DNA of 47,313 nucleotides, taken from the NCBI GenBank assembly GCA_964007875.1, contig CAXGAH010000017.1:1-47313 (forward strand). The letters are read 5' to 3'. Origin of the DNA: UBA1275 sp002323515. Its GTDB lineage: Bacteria; Bacteroidota; Rhodothermia; Balneolales; Balneolaceae. Each line of letters starts with the position of its first letter. Position 1 is the first letter of the stretch. The notes beneath the pieces were generated by a model that searched no databases, was not told the DNA's origin, and was given only the letters and a program-made list of their open reading frames with translations. Positions 25,471-34,690 of this stretch are shown one piece after another. A program made the position numbers and the translations under genes.

Positions 25471-26226
25471 TTAGGTGGCTTGGCGAATTTGTATGAGCTC
25501 ATTTTCTACAATCGCAATAATTTTCGGCGTTTTACTAGTAATTAAATGCAGGCCGGTAAACGTTCCAAATGCAGGTAAAACCAGTTGGGCTGTGTACTGA
25601 ACAAAGCAAGGTAAAATAATTCGCTGTCTGCCTTTACCCTGTATTTTTATGCCCGGATGCAGGTGCCCACTAATCCATCCTTCAATCGGGATTGCATTCA
25701 TTGGGTCCATTTGTTGGGTATCATTTTCGGGTTCGTAAACAAGGGTATGGGTTGATGATTGAGTCCCACGATCGTGGGTGATGGAAGCCCCTTTATCGTG
25801 AAGGAAACGAATGTTTTTCACATCTAGATGAGAGAGGACCTGCAGACCTAGATCCTCGTACTTCTGTGCTGAGTATAGTTCGTGATTACCCAATATTAAA
25901 GTCATGGATAAAGAAGAGTAATGTCTGCGCCATTGCTCGAAATCATCCCATTCACTATTGGTTTCACTATGAAACAAATCGCCGAGAAAGAGGAGTCTTT
26001 CGGGGTTAAATTGGGCAACAACCTGGCTAAGTCGTGATAAATTATCCTGATTAACTTCGGTTGGTATTGGGATGCCATAACGCCTAAAATGCCCCGCCTT
26101 ACCCAAATGAACATCACTTATAACCAGAGTTTTTTCAGTTGGATAATAAAGTACCCGTTGGGCCGAGAGTAGTAGTTCTTCTTCTTGGAAATGAACGATG
26201 ATAGAATGAGCCGTAGTTTCAGACAT
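25471..26226 (-). CDS. pdeM: Ligase-associated phosphoesterase/endonuclease PdeM
   Basis: A calcineurin-like metallophosphoesterase of 251 residues from the ATG at 26226 (MSETTAHSII); a longer in-frame start would lie inside the helicase gene. Metal-binding motifs are clear: SDVHLGKAGHFRRYG (Asp38, His40), FLGDLFHSE, LGNHE and GHLHPG. The family is known as the nuclease partner of the ligase-associated Lhr helicase. Its ATG overlaps the helicase stop by 8 bp (ATGTCTGA), showing tight coupling. The specific substrate in the cell is not established from sequence. Confidence 0.9.
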   Translation of the reverse strand: MSETTAHSIIVHFQEEELLLSAQRVLYYPTEKTLVISDVHLGKAGHFRRYGIPIPTEVNQDNLSRLSQVVAQFNPERLLFLGDLFHSETNSEWDDFEQWRRHYSSLSMTLILGNHELYSAQKYEDLGLQVLSHLDVKNIRFLHDKGASITHDRGTQSSTHTLVYEPENDTQQMDPMNAIPIEGWISGHLHPGIKIQGKGRQRIILPCFVQYTAQLVLPAFGTFTGLHLITSKTPKIIAIVENELIQIRQAT

Positions 26227-28720
26227 GTTTAATGAGTTGAGCCTGCATTTTTTTAATCCGATCCATGAGTTTTTCACTGCTCATTTTCTCACGCAACCGG
26301 TCAACCATGATAGGAAAGGCATACGGGGTGAATCGTTTGGTTTCTCGATATTCAATGTTACCCACTTGAATGCGGTTGAGTACCTTCCTGAGTCTGATTT
26401 CATCAAATTGAAAATAGAGAACTTCATCGATGGCTTGTTGCAAAAGTAGGTGATCGGGTTCATAGGATTGAAATACATCAAAGAAAAGACTCGATGACAT
26501 TTGAAGATGTCGAGTAGTACGGCCTTGGCCAGGGAATCCCTTAAAAACTAAGCCAGCAATTTGGGCTATTTCCCGAAATCGTCGTTTTGCAAGTTCAGAG
26601 TTATTGAGGCTACTTTTAATGTCGTTGATTAAATGCTCAGAGCTAAACAAATCTTTTTCTAGTGCTTGCTGAATAGGAATATCCTGATCAGATAGTAGTT
26701 CAAAACCATAGTCATTCATTGCAATAGTGAAAGTAATAGGGACTAGTTTGGCAATGCGATGTGCTATCAGTGTAGAGAGTCCTTCATGCACATTTCTTCC
26801 CTCAAATGGATAGAAAAATAGATGGCACCCCTCGCGTGAAAAGCTTTTTTCAATGAGTAATTGGTTTGGACCTGGTAACACGGACCAAGCCTGCTGCACC
26901 GCTAGAATGGGTTTTAAATAATCAATTTCTGCCGAGCTTTGATGCTTTACCTGTGGAGCATCTTGGCTGTAGTGATCAATGGCTCGCAACATACTCTCCT
27001 TGAGCATTTCACTCATATTGGAGGATAAAGACATACGTCCACCTAGCCAGCTGGGCACTTTAGCACTCCCCGAGGAAGCCCGTCGGACATAAGCGGTCAT
27101 TTGCTCTACTCTAATAAGTTCTAAACGCCTACCAGAAAACCAGAATCGGTCGCCCTCTTTTAACTGACCAATGAACCACTCTTCAATGCTTCCAATACGA
27201 CCACCACTAAGGTATTTAATCTGCATGTTAGCATCAGAACTAATGGTCCCAATATTCATACGATGTCTTCGTGCTAAGCTACGATTCACTACGATATAGC
27301 GTCCTTGGTCATCTAATTCTAATTTTGCAAACTCAGGATAGGCATGCAACGCGGGTCCACCACTACTTAAAAACTGAATAACTTTGTGAAAATCCTGTTC
27401 ACTAAGGTGGCGATAAGCAAAGCTGCTACGAAGTTCTCGCAGAATGGCTTCCGCAATGAATCCACTTCCAACCGCCCGAGTCATTAGATATTGAACCAAG
27501 ACATCTGTCGGGGATAAAATAGGAGGGCGTGGTTCAATTTTATCTTGCTTTACCGCTTGGCGAAGGGCATCTGCTTCGAGAAGCTCCAGAGCGTGTGTAG
27601 GTAAAAAGTGGATGATACTGGTTGCCCCAGGTTGGTGTCCACTACGACCGGCACGTTGAACAAAGCGTGCAACTCCTTTAGGACTGCCCACTTGAATAAC
27701 AGTTTCAACGGGGCTAAAATCAACACCTAAATCTAGGCTGGAGGTACAAACGACCACCTTTAGTCGTTCATCGTGCAAACTTTCTTCCACCCAGTTACGC
27801 ACTTTTCTGTCTAGTGAGCCGTGATGTAAGGCAATTTGACCAGCCCATTCAGGTACTCGCTCAAGTAATTCTTGAAACCAACGTTCGGCTTGTCCCCGGG
27901 TATTGGTGAAAACTAAGGTTGATCGGCTTCTTTGTAAAATAGGAATGAGTTCATCGATTAATTGTAAACCCAGATGCCCATGCCAGGGGAAAAACTCTAT
28001 GGATTTAGGAAGTATAGATTCTACCTGTATTTTTTTTTGTATGCTGGCTTTAATGGTTACCGAATTCCCATAACGCTCTTCAGACCCCATTAATACTTCA
28101 GATGCCTCTTCCATGTTACCCAAAGTGGCAGAAATACCCCATGTTTTTACTTCTGGTTGAAGCGCTCTAGCTCTGGCTAAAAAAAGTTCGGTTTGCGTGC
28201 CTCGTTTACTACCCATTAGTTCATGCCACTCGTCTACTACTACGCTATGGAGTCGCTTAAAATAATATTCGTGGTTTTTTTGGGCCATGAGTACATGCAA
28301 ACTTTCAGGGGTTGTAATGAGTACCTGAGGCATGGATTGTTCCTGTTTTTTTCGGATCGAAGCGGATACATCACCCGTTCGCCTGCCCACTTGAATATCA
28401 AGATCAAATGCGGCTAAACTTTGCCTGAACTGCCTTTCCATATCCTTAGCGAGTGCTCTAAGGGGAGTAACCCATATGAGCTGCAGACCTTTTTGGTTCT
28501 TTTTAGGTGTATCTAGCCACCGGATAAGGTGTGGCATCCAAAGGGCTAAGGTCTTGCCCGATCCGGTAGGTGCATGTAAGATACCTTCCTTGCCGTTTTG
28601 AACAGCCTGCCAACACTCTTGTTGAAATGTAAAAATTTCCCAATGATTGTTTGTAAACCAATCACGTACTTGATCTAAGCCACTCCTAGGGGGTTCAATA
28701 AGCTGTTTAGTGGGTGACAT
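26219..28720 (-). CDS. Ligase-associated Lhr-like DEXH helicase
   Basis: ATP-dependent 3'-5' helicase of superfamily 2, 833 residues. Motif I APTGSGKT (50-57), motif II DEWHE (163-167, a DExH variant), motif III SATLGN, and helicase-C motifs TNTRGQAE, ALHHG-type sequence, SSLDLGVD and QRAGRSGH. The C-terminal half is the Lhr-type winged-helix/beta-barrel region. The length matches the short, ligase-associated branch rather than the roughly 1500-residue Lhr. It is the first gene of the lhr-pdeM pair and is divergent from acsA across a 235-bp region. Confidence 0.93.
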   Translation of the reverse strand: MSPTKQLIEPPRSGLDQVRDWFTNNHWEIFTFQQECWQAVQNGKEGILHAPTGSGKTLALWMPHLIRWLDTPKKNQKGLQLIWVTPLRALAKDMERQFRQSLAAFDLDIQVGRRTGDVSASIRKKQEQSMPQVLITTPESLHVLMAQKNHEYYFKRLHSVVVDEWHELMGSKRGTQTELFLARARALQPEVKTWGISATLGNMEEASEVLMGSEERYGNSVTIKASIQKKIQVESILPKSIEFFPWHGHLGLQLIDELIPILQRSRSTLVFTNTRGQAERWFQELLERVPEWAGQIALHHGSLDRKVRNWVEESLHDERLKVVVCTSSLDLGVDFSPVETVIQVGSPKGVARFVQRAGRSGHQPGATSIIHFLPTHALELLEADALRQAVKQDKIEPRPPILSPTDVLVQYLMTRAVGSGFIAEAILRELRSSFAYRHLSEQDFHKVIQFLSSGGPALHAYPEFAKLELDDQGRYIVVNRSLARRHRMNIGTISSDANMQIKYLSGGRIGSIEEWFIGQLKEGDRFWFSGRRLELIRVEQMTAYVRRASSGSAKVPSWLGGRMSLSSNMSEMLKESMLRAIDHYSQDAPQVKHQSSAEIDYLKPILAVQQAWSVLPGPNQLLIEKSFSREGCHLFFYPFEGRNVHEGLSTLIAHRIAKLVPITFTIAMNDYGFELLSDQDIPIQQALEKDLFSSEHLINDIKSSLNNSELAKRRFREIAQIAGLVFKGFPGQGRTTRHLQMSSSLFFDVFQSYEPDHLLLQQAIDEVLYFQFDEIRLRKVLNRIQVGNIEYRETKRFTPYAFPIMVDRLREKMSSEKLMDRIKKMQAQLIKHV

Positions 28721-28865
28721 GTAAGAGTGAAGGTGGTGCTTTGTTGCGTTTTTTTGGTCTGATTTGTTGGATTAAAACTTTTCGAAAAAATCTATAAAAG
28801 GGCTTGCAGAGCTTTGTTATTTTTTAGAGTATATGAGTCTTGTAGATTTTGCAAGCACTCAGTTT

Positions 28866-28912
28866 TTAGACCAAAGTTTTATGCCGATATGTATGCATGT
28901 AAACTGGTCTAA
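28866..28912 (+). repeat. Inverted repeat in the acsA leader
   Basis: TTAGACCA (28866-28873) and TGGTCTAA (28905-28912) are perfect complements; with a 2-nt bulge the stem extends by GTTT (28876-28879) and AAAC (28901-28904), leaving a 21-nt loop. It lies about 45 bp before the acsA ATG and could be an mRNA leader hairpin or an operator. Function is unknown. Confidence 0.4.
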
Positions 28913-28955
28913 TACACACAATAAATACATCCAACTATCTAAATAGCGTTCCATT

Positions 28956-30854
28956 ATGTGGTTGAACATTAAATCCTTCGACAATTATCAAGAAACTTTT
29001 AACCAAAGTGAGCAAGATAGACTCAGTTTTTGGGATCACGAGGCGGGTACTTTTTACTGGCGAAAACGTTGGGATCAAGTGCAGTCGGGAAGTTTTGATG
29101 AAGGCAACATTAAGTGGTTTGTTGGTGGAAAATTAAACATCACTGAGAATGCTCTGGATAGACATTTGAATACTATTGGAAACAAAACAGCATTCATTTT
29201 TGAGCCGAATCATCCCGATTCATTTCGTCGAACTATTACCTACAAACAACTTCATATAGATGTATGTAGATTTTCGAATGTACTTGAGAGTAAGGGTATA
29301 ACCAAAGGTGATCGGGTGTGCATCTATATGGCTATGACTCCGGAGCTGATTATAGCAGCTCTTGCATGTGCCAGGATTGGGGCGGTACATTCTATTGTGT
29401 TTGCGGGTTTTTCTGCTCAATCGCTGAGCGAACGGATCAATGACTGTCAGGCTAAAATGCTCATAACCAACGATGGACTTCGAAGAGGGGATAAGCATGT
29501 GCCATTAAAAGATATTTCAGATGAGGCGTTGCAGACATCCCCCTCAGTAGAAAATGTTATTGTTTGTCAGCGAACCAACAGAGATATCCACTGGGAAGAA
29601 GGACGTGATTTTTGGTGGCATAACCTTATTAGGAATGCATCACGTCATCACGAGGCAGTAGAGATGGATGCAGAAGACCCTCTTTTTATTTTGTATACCT
29701 CGGGATCAACTGGGAAACCCAAGGGAGTAGTGCATACCTGTGGGGGATACATGGTCTACACCTCGTATTCGTTTCGCAATGTATTCCAGGTAGGAGCGGA
29801 TGATGTGTATTGGTGTACCGCAGATGCTGGTTGGATTACCGGTCATAGTTATATCATTTATGGGCCATTGTTTACAGGTACCACTGGGATTATTTTTGAG
29901 GGTACACCAACCTATCCGGATGCCGGGCGTTTCTGGGAAGTGGTAGAGAAATATAAGGTTACTCATTTTTATACCGCTCCCACTGCCATTCGTGCGTTAA
30001 TGTCTTTTGATATGGATTATGTGAGAAAATATGATCTGAGTTCATTGAAAGTATTAGGTAGTGTGGGTGAACCCATTAATGAGGAGGCATGGAATTGGTA
30101 TCATAAGCATATAGGCAAAGAACGTTGCAATATTGTGGACACTTGGTGGCAGACGGAAACAGGTGGGATTTTAATTTCTCCACTCGCGGGTATAACTCCA
30201 ACCAAACCGGGCTTTGCTACACTTCCATTGCCAGGAATTTTTCCAGTGTTGATGGATGAAAATGGATATGAAATCCAAGGAAATGGTGTCGAGGGGAATC
30301 TATGTATTAAATATCCTTGGCCATCAATTGCACGAACCGTATATGGAGATCATGAGCGCTATATACAGACCTATTTATCTGCTTTTAAAGGATATTATTT
30401 CACCGGTGATGGGTGTCGTCGGGATGAGGATGGATATTACAGGATTACCGGACGAGTGGATGATGTGCTAAATGTTTCGGGGCATCGTCTAGGAACTGCT
30501 GAGATTGAAAATGCACTTGATGAGCATCCTAAAGTAGTGGAAACAGCCATCGTCGGCTGCCCACATGACATAAAAGGGCAGGGCGTGTACGCTTTCATGA
30601 TTTGTGATGGGGAGGTGGGTGATAAAGCTGCTTTCAAGAAAGAGTTGTTGGATTTAGTTACCAAAATTATAGGCCCTATTGCTAAGCCTGATAAAATTCA
30701 AATTGTTCCAGGCTTACCCAAAACTCGTTCTGGGAAGATTATGCGACGAATATTACGTAAAGTGGCCTCACATGAAGTTGATCAGCTAGGTGATACTTCA
30801 ACACTATTAGATCCTAGTGTGGTGGATGCTATAGTTTCTGGAGAGGCACTTTAG
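28956..30854 (+). CDS. acsA: Acetyl-CoA synthetase (AMP-forming)
   Basis: Activates acetate to acetyl-CoA through acetyl-AMP. It has 632 residues with an N-terminal AcsA cap (KWFVGGKLNITENALDRHL), the P-loop YTSGSTGKPKGVVH, the acetate/AMP pocket DTWWQTETGG, the hinge region YFTGDGCRRDEDGYYRITGR, and the C-terminal Lys594 in TRSGKIMRRILRK, the residue whose acetylation switches the enzyme off. The expected GRVDDVLNVSGHR block is intact. It is monocistronic, divergent from the Lhr helicase and convergent with a small membrane protein. Confidence 0.97.
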   Translation: MWLNIKSFDNYQETFNQSEQDRLSFWDHEAGTFYWRKRWDQVQSGSFDEGNIKWFVGGKLNITENALDRHLNTIGNKTAFIFEPNHPDSFRRTITYKQLHIDVCRFSNVLESKGITKGDRVCIYMAMTPELIIAALACARIGAVHSIVFAGFSAQSLSERINDCQAKMLITNDGLRRGDKHVPLKDISDEALQTSPSVENVIVCQRTNRDIHWEEGRDFWWHNLIRNASRHHEAVEMDAEDPLFILYTSGSTGKPKGVVHTCGGYMVYTSYSFRNVFQVGADDVYWCTADAGWITGHSYIIYGPLFTGTTGIIFEGTPTYPDAGRFWEVVEKYKVTHFYTAPTAIRALMSFDMDYVRKYDLSSLKVLGSVGEPINEEAWNWYHKHIGKERCNIVDTWWQTETGGILISPLAGITPTKPGFATLPLPGIFPVLMDENGYEIQGNGVEGNLCIKYPWPSIARTVYGDHERYIQTYLSAFKGYYFTGDGCRRDEDGYYRITGRVDDVLNVSGHRLGTAEIENALDEHPKVVETAIVGCPHDIKGQGVYAFMICDGEVGDKAAFKKELLDLVTKIIGPIAKPDKIQIVPGLPKTRSGKIMRRILRKVASHEVDQLGDTSTLLDPSVVDAIVSGEAL

Positions 30855-30917
30855 TTGGTGGTAATGGCTTTGGGATTGGGATGCTTTTTATCGAACCTGT
30901 CTTTGTTATAGCATTTT

Positions 30918-31286
30918 CTACACTCCTAAAGCAAAGCCAAAGGGAAGGAATAATAAGCTGACCAGCAAAAAAATTAACCGGAATCGTGTCTTAACCAGCG
31001 CTGGATGAAAAAAAAGTCCAAAGGTGTAGGGTTTGGACGCAAGCCATTCATAGTAGCGGTATCGGTGTATTGAACCTAGTGCCATAGTCACATGACCATG
31101 AATAATGGTTAATAAAAAAGGCATAGCGAACATGAAGGCACCGATGTATCGGAAACTCAGATCAAGCCCTAATTCTCTGGCCGCATAATAATATGGCCAA
31201 GCAAAAAGTATGAGCAATGGCAAAGTAAGCGCCCAATTGATGACGCTGATCCGGACAAAGTTAGAGGTAGAGAATTCAGATTTCAT
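30918..31286 (-). CDS. Small integral membrane protein of unknown function
   Basis: A 122-residue hydrophobic protein with about three or four membrane segments (roughly 14-32, 46-70 and 103-121), separated by short basic loops such as SIHRYRYYEW and HPALVKTRFR. I recognise no family. It lies 71 bp downstream of the alanine dehydrogenase gene on the same strand, so it may be the last gene of that operon. It faces acsA tail to tail. Confidence 0.65.
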   Translation of the reverse strand: MKSEFSTSNFVRISVINWALTLPLLILFAWPYYYAARELGLDLSFRYIGAFMFAMPFLLTIIHGHVTMALGSIHRYRYYEWLASKPYTFGLFFHPALVKTRFRLIFLLVSLLFLPFGFALGV

Positions 31287-31357
31287 AGGATACTAATACC
31301 AAGAGTCGAGGAGCATGAATGGGAAGCGTATTTAGCTGTGGATTCATGTAAATGTCC

Positions 31358-32581
31358 TCAAATTTGTGAGGCGATGAGTAGTTCAATTTCTCGTACAGGC
31401 AATCCAAAGGCTTTACCAAGTGAGGGTTTGGTAAGATGCCCTCGATAGGTGTAGGTACCGTTTCGAAGGGCTGTATTTCTCCATAAACACTCTTGTATTC
31501 CCCCATTTTCACCAATGGCCAGTACATATGGAACCAGTACATTATTTAAAGCATAGGTACCGGTCCTAGCCACTTTAGATGGAATATTTGGTACACAGTA
31601 GTGTGTCACACCGTGCTGAGTGTAGGTGGGTTTAGAGTGTGTGGTCGGTCGAGACGTTTCGATACAACCACCTTGATCGATGACGGTATCGACAATTACA
31701 CTCCCTGTTTTCATTGTCCGTACCATTTCCTCGCTTATCCAAACCGAGCTTTTTTCTCCCTCTTGAAAAGCGGAACCAATGAGTACATCAGCAAATTTTA
31801 ACGCATTTTGGAGGTATTGTTCGTTGGCCACTGCGGTGATAATTCGTCGATCTAAGGCATTTTCGAGTCGGCGAAGGGCTGCTAAATCATTATCCATTAC
31901 AAATACTTGTGCACCGTAACCCAAAGCAGTTCTTGCTGCGTATTCGGCAGTAATTCCCGCGCCTAAAATAGCTACAGTAGCGGGTGGTACTCCGGAAATC
32001 CCCCCTAACATAATTCCTTGACCATCTCCTTTGGTATCGCTGGTTTCCAAATAGTGGGCAGCAATTTGTACGGCCATTGAACCGGTAATTTCATGCATCA
32101 TCCGGACGAGTGGGAATTCATTATCCGCCCTCTTTATAAATTCATATGCAATACCTGTAGCAGATTTCTTAAGCATATTGGTAAAAAAGGCTTCTTCCTG
32201 GGATCCCAGATGCAATGCTGAGATGATGGTTTGATTTCCCTGCACCCAAGTCATTTCCTCCGGAGTAAGTGGGGCCACTTTAACCATGATATCTGACTGA
32301 TCAAAAGTAGATTCGGTAGATTCAACGATTTCAGCACCAGCTTCACTATACTCTTGATCGGTGAACTTGGCGTCGGCACCCGCACCCCGTTCTACTCGAA
32401 TTTTGTGGCCATTGGCACTCAGAATCCGCACGCCCCCTGGGCTAATACTCACCCGGCCTTCATCCACAGAATGTTCCTTCGGAACCCCCACATGCAACTG
32501 CTTATGGATATGGGTACGAATAAGATGTTTTTCGAGTGTTTTTAGTCCGATTTCCTCGGTATCCAGTGGATGTATCTGCAT
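31358..32581 (-). CDS. ald: Alanine dehydrogenase
   Basis: NAD-dependent enzyme interconverting L-alanine and pyruvate plus ammonia. It has 407 residues: N-terminal substrate domain with VGVPKEHSVDEGRVSISPGGV, the TGSMAVQIAAHYLE region, a nucleotide-binding VAILGAGITAEYAARTALGYGAQVFVMD Rossmann block, and the conserved IVDTVIDQGGCIETSRPTTHSKP stretch near the active site. A transhydrogenase alpha subunit is the main alternative, but the HYCVPNIPSKVARTGTYALNN block and the length favour alanine dehydrogenase. An N-terminal extension of about 30 residues precedes the family start. It begins 13 bp after the ligA stop. Confidence 0.88.
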   Translation of the reverse strand: MQIHPLDTEEIGLKTLEKHLIRTHIHKQLHVGVPKEHSVDEGRVSISPGGVRILSANGHKIRVERGAGADAKFTDQEYSEAGAEIVESTESTFDQSDIMVKVAPLTPEEMTWVQGNQTIISALHLGSQEEAFFTNMLKKSATGIAYEFIKRADNEFPLVRMMHEITGSMAVQIAAHYLETSDTKGDGQGIMLGGISGVPPATVAILGAGITAEYAARTALGYGAQVFVMDNDLAALRRLENALDRRIITAVANEQYLQNALKFADVLIGSAFQEGEKSSVWISEEMVRTMKTGSVIVDTVIDQGGCIETSRPTTHSKPTYTQHGVTHYCVPNIPSKVARTGTYALNNVLVPYVLAIGENGGIQECLWRNTALRNGTYTYRGHLTKPSLGKAFGLPVREIELLIASQI

Positions 32582-32594
32582 GCTACAACTCCTC

Positions 32595-34616
32595 CTATTC
32601 TACTTGGATAGGTGTACTTGGGTTAGAAGATAATGAGTCATCCTCAATGAGTGATAGAAATTGGGCTTCGTCCAAAATAGGAACACTTAGACTTTCAGCT
32701 TTTGTTCGTTTGGAACCAGCTGCTTCACCGGCGAGTAAAAAATCTGTCTTTTTACTAACTGACGAAGAAATTTTACCCCCATGTTCTTCGATAAGTTCAC
32801 TAGCCTGTACTCTGGAAAGAGTGGGAAGGGTACCGGTGAGTACAAAGGTTTTACCCTCGAATAAAGTTGATCGGATGCTTATACTCTTCCCTTCAAATTG
32901 AAGTCCATGTTCTTGTAAGGAGTTAAGTAAATCTAGATATCTTGGCTCTGAAAAAAATTTTATTACCGATTGGGCAATTCGTGGGCCAATAGCGTCAATG
33001 GCTAATAATTCTTCTTCACTTGCCTGCTGTAAAGCGTTCATGCTTCCGAATGCTCGTGCTAAATCTTTTGCTATTGTTTTACCAACAAAACGAATACCTA
33101 ATCCATAGAGCACCCGCTCAAATGGCTGTGATTTACTTCGCTTTATACTTTCAATTAGATTAGTTGCGCTCTTTTCGGCCATACGTTCTAATGGGAGAAT
33201 ATCTTTTTTTGTAAGGGTATACAAATCGGCATAATCTGCAATGAGTCCTTCTTTAACAAGTAGGTCAATCATCGATTCCCCAAGGCCATCTATATCCAAG
33301 GTGTCTCTAGAGGCAAAATGTTCAATTTTGATACGGACTTGAGGTGGACAGTGGAGGTTAACACATCTCCACGCTACTTCTCCATCGTACTTAATAAGGG
33401 TAGCCTGACAAGCAGGACAGTTTGTAGGAAAGTGGTAAGGGGCAGCTCGCTCTGTTTGGGTGGGAACTACTTCAACAACTTGTGGGATAATTTCACCTGC
33501 TTTCTCGACTTTTACTTGATCTCCAATACGAATGTCCTTACGCTGAATTTCTTCTTCATTGTGAAGGGAGGCTCTTTTTACTGTGGTTCCAGCTAATAAG
33601 ACGGGTTCTAATTCGGCAACAGGAGTTATGGTGCCGAGTCGACCTACTTGCAAGCTAATGTCGTTAATTCGGGTGATAGCTTGTTCGGCTTGAAATTTAT
33701 ATGCAATAGCCCAGCGTGGGAATTTAGAGGTGCTTCCAAGCTGTTCATGGAGAGCTTCTTCGTTCACTTTAATAACAACTCCGTCCGTTTCGTACGGTAA
33801 CTCATGTCGGATTTGATCCAGCACTTCAATGGTTTTGTGGACCTGTTCTATGGATTCACAAAGGGTAGGGAACTCATTAGCAGGGAGTCTATATTTTTTT
33901 ATAAGGGCTAATTTTTGATCTTGATTACGATTGATTCCATCTTCAAACAGTAAATCGAAAGCAAAAAATCTAATCGGCCGTCGAGCTACTTCTTTAGGAT
34001 CTTGCATTTTCAATGAGCCGGCGGTTGAGTTGCGAGGGTTAGCAAAGACGCTTAAACCAGCTTCTTCACGGTAGTTATTTAGTCGCGTAAAGGCTTCTTT
34101 TTCCATGAAAGCTTCGCCTCTAACTTCTAATATCGCCGGTGGGTTTCCCTCGAGAAAAAGGGGGATATCTTGTATGGTGCGGATGTTTTTGGTGATATCA
34201 TCTCCCCGTTGTCCGTCCCCACGAGTAGCACCAAGTACCAATGCTCCTCTTTCGTAGCGTAATCGGATAGAGGCCCCATCAAACTTAAGTTCAACCAGAT
34301 AGCTAAATGAATCATGGCCTAAAATTTTGCGTACGCGGGCGTCAAATTCATTTAGTTCCTCTTCGTTATAGGTGTTGTCTAAACTTAATAGAGGAGTTGG
34401 GTGTACAACCGTTTCAAAGGTGGAGGATACGGCGCCGCCAACACGAACAGTGGGAGATTGAGGATCTTCTAGATTATATTGCTTCTCAAGACGAAATAGT
34501 TCGCTGAGTAATTCATCGAAGCGTTTATCACTCATAAAAGGAGTAGCCTTATCGTAATAGGCTTCGTTGGCCTGCTGAAGTAATTTTTTTAGTTCCAGTA
34601 TGCGTTTTTCAGCCAT
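32595..34616 (-). CDS. ligA: NAD-dependent DNA ligase LigA
   Basis: Replicative ligase that joins Okazaki fragments using NAD+. It has 673 residues, the normal length. The Ia domain (QQANEAYYDKATPFMSDKRFDEL), the adenylation Lys111 in LVELKFDGASIRL, the OB domain, a four-Cys zinc finger (CPAC...C...HCP, about 400-425), tandem HhH motifs (LLAIDAIGPRIAQSVIKF) and a C-terminal BRCT domain (LFEGKTFVLTGTLPTLSR, about 590-655) are in the expected order. It lies 74 bp after the RodZ-like gene and 13 bp before ald. Confidence 0.98.
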   Translation of the reverse strand: MAEKRILELKKLLQQANEAYYDKATPFMSDKRFDELLSELFRLEKQYNLEDPQSPTVRVGGAVSSTFETVVHPTPLLSLDNTYNEEELNEFDARVRKILGHDSFSYLVELKFDGASIRLRYERGALVLGATRGDGQRGDDITKNIRTIQDIPLFLEGNPPAILEVRGEAFMEKEAFTRLNNYREEAGLSVFANPRNSTAGSLKMQDPKEVARRPIRFFAFDLLFEDGINRNQDQKLALIKKYRLPANEFPTLCESIEQVHKTIEVLDQIRHELPYETDGVVIKVNEEALHEQLGSTSKFPRWAIAYKFQAEQAITRINDISLQVGRLGTITPVAELEPVLLAGTTVKRASLHNEEEIQRKDIRIGDQVKVEKAGEIIPQVVEVVPTQTERAAPYHFPTNCPACQATLIKYDGEVAWRCVNLHCPPQVRIKIEHFASRDTLDIDGLGESMIDLLVKEGLIADYADLYTLTKKDILPLERMAEKSATNLIESIKRSKSQPFERVLYGLGIRFVGKTIAKDLARAFGSMNALQQASEEELLAIDAIGPRIAQSVIKFFSEPRYLDLLNSLQEHGLQFEGKSISIRSTLFEGKTFVLTGTLPTLSRVQASELIEEHGGKISSSVSKKTDFLLAGEAAGSKRTKAESLSVPILDEAQFLSLIEDDSLSSNPSTPIQVE

Positions 34617-34690
34617 GAATTCGTGTATTTCTTGTAGAGCTTGTTACCCAATTGATCTTAGCAAGCAGATTCATAGAATTCAGGTATTGG

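Noticed and set aside
32595..34616. Two DNA ligases in one window as a sign of a mobile repair island
   Set aside because: LigA is the normal replicative enzyme in a conserved setting; the ATP-dependent ligase belongs to its own module about 11 kb away, and no mobility genes are present.
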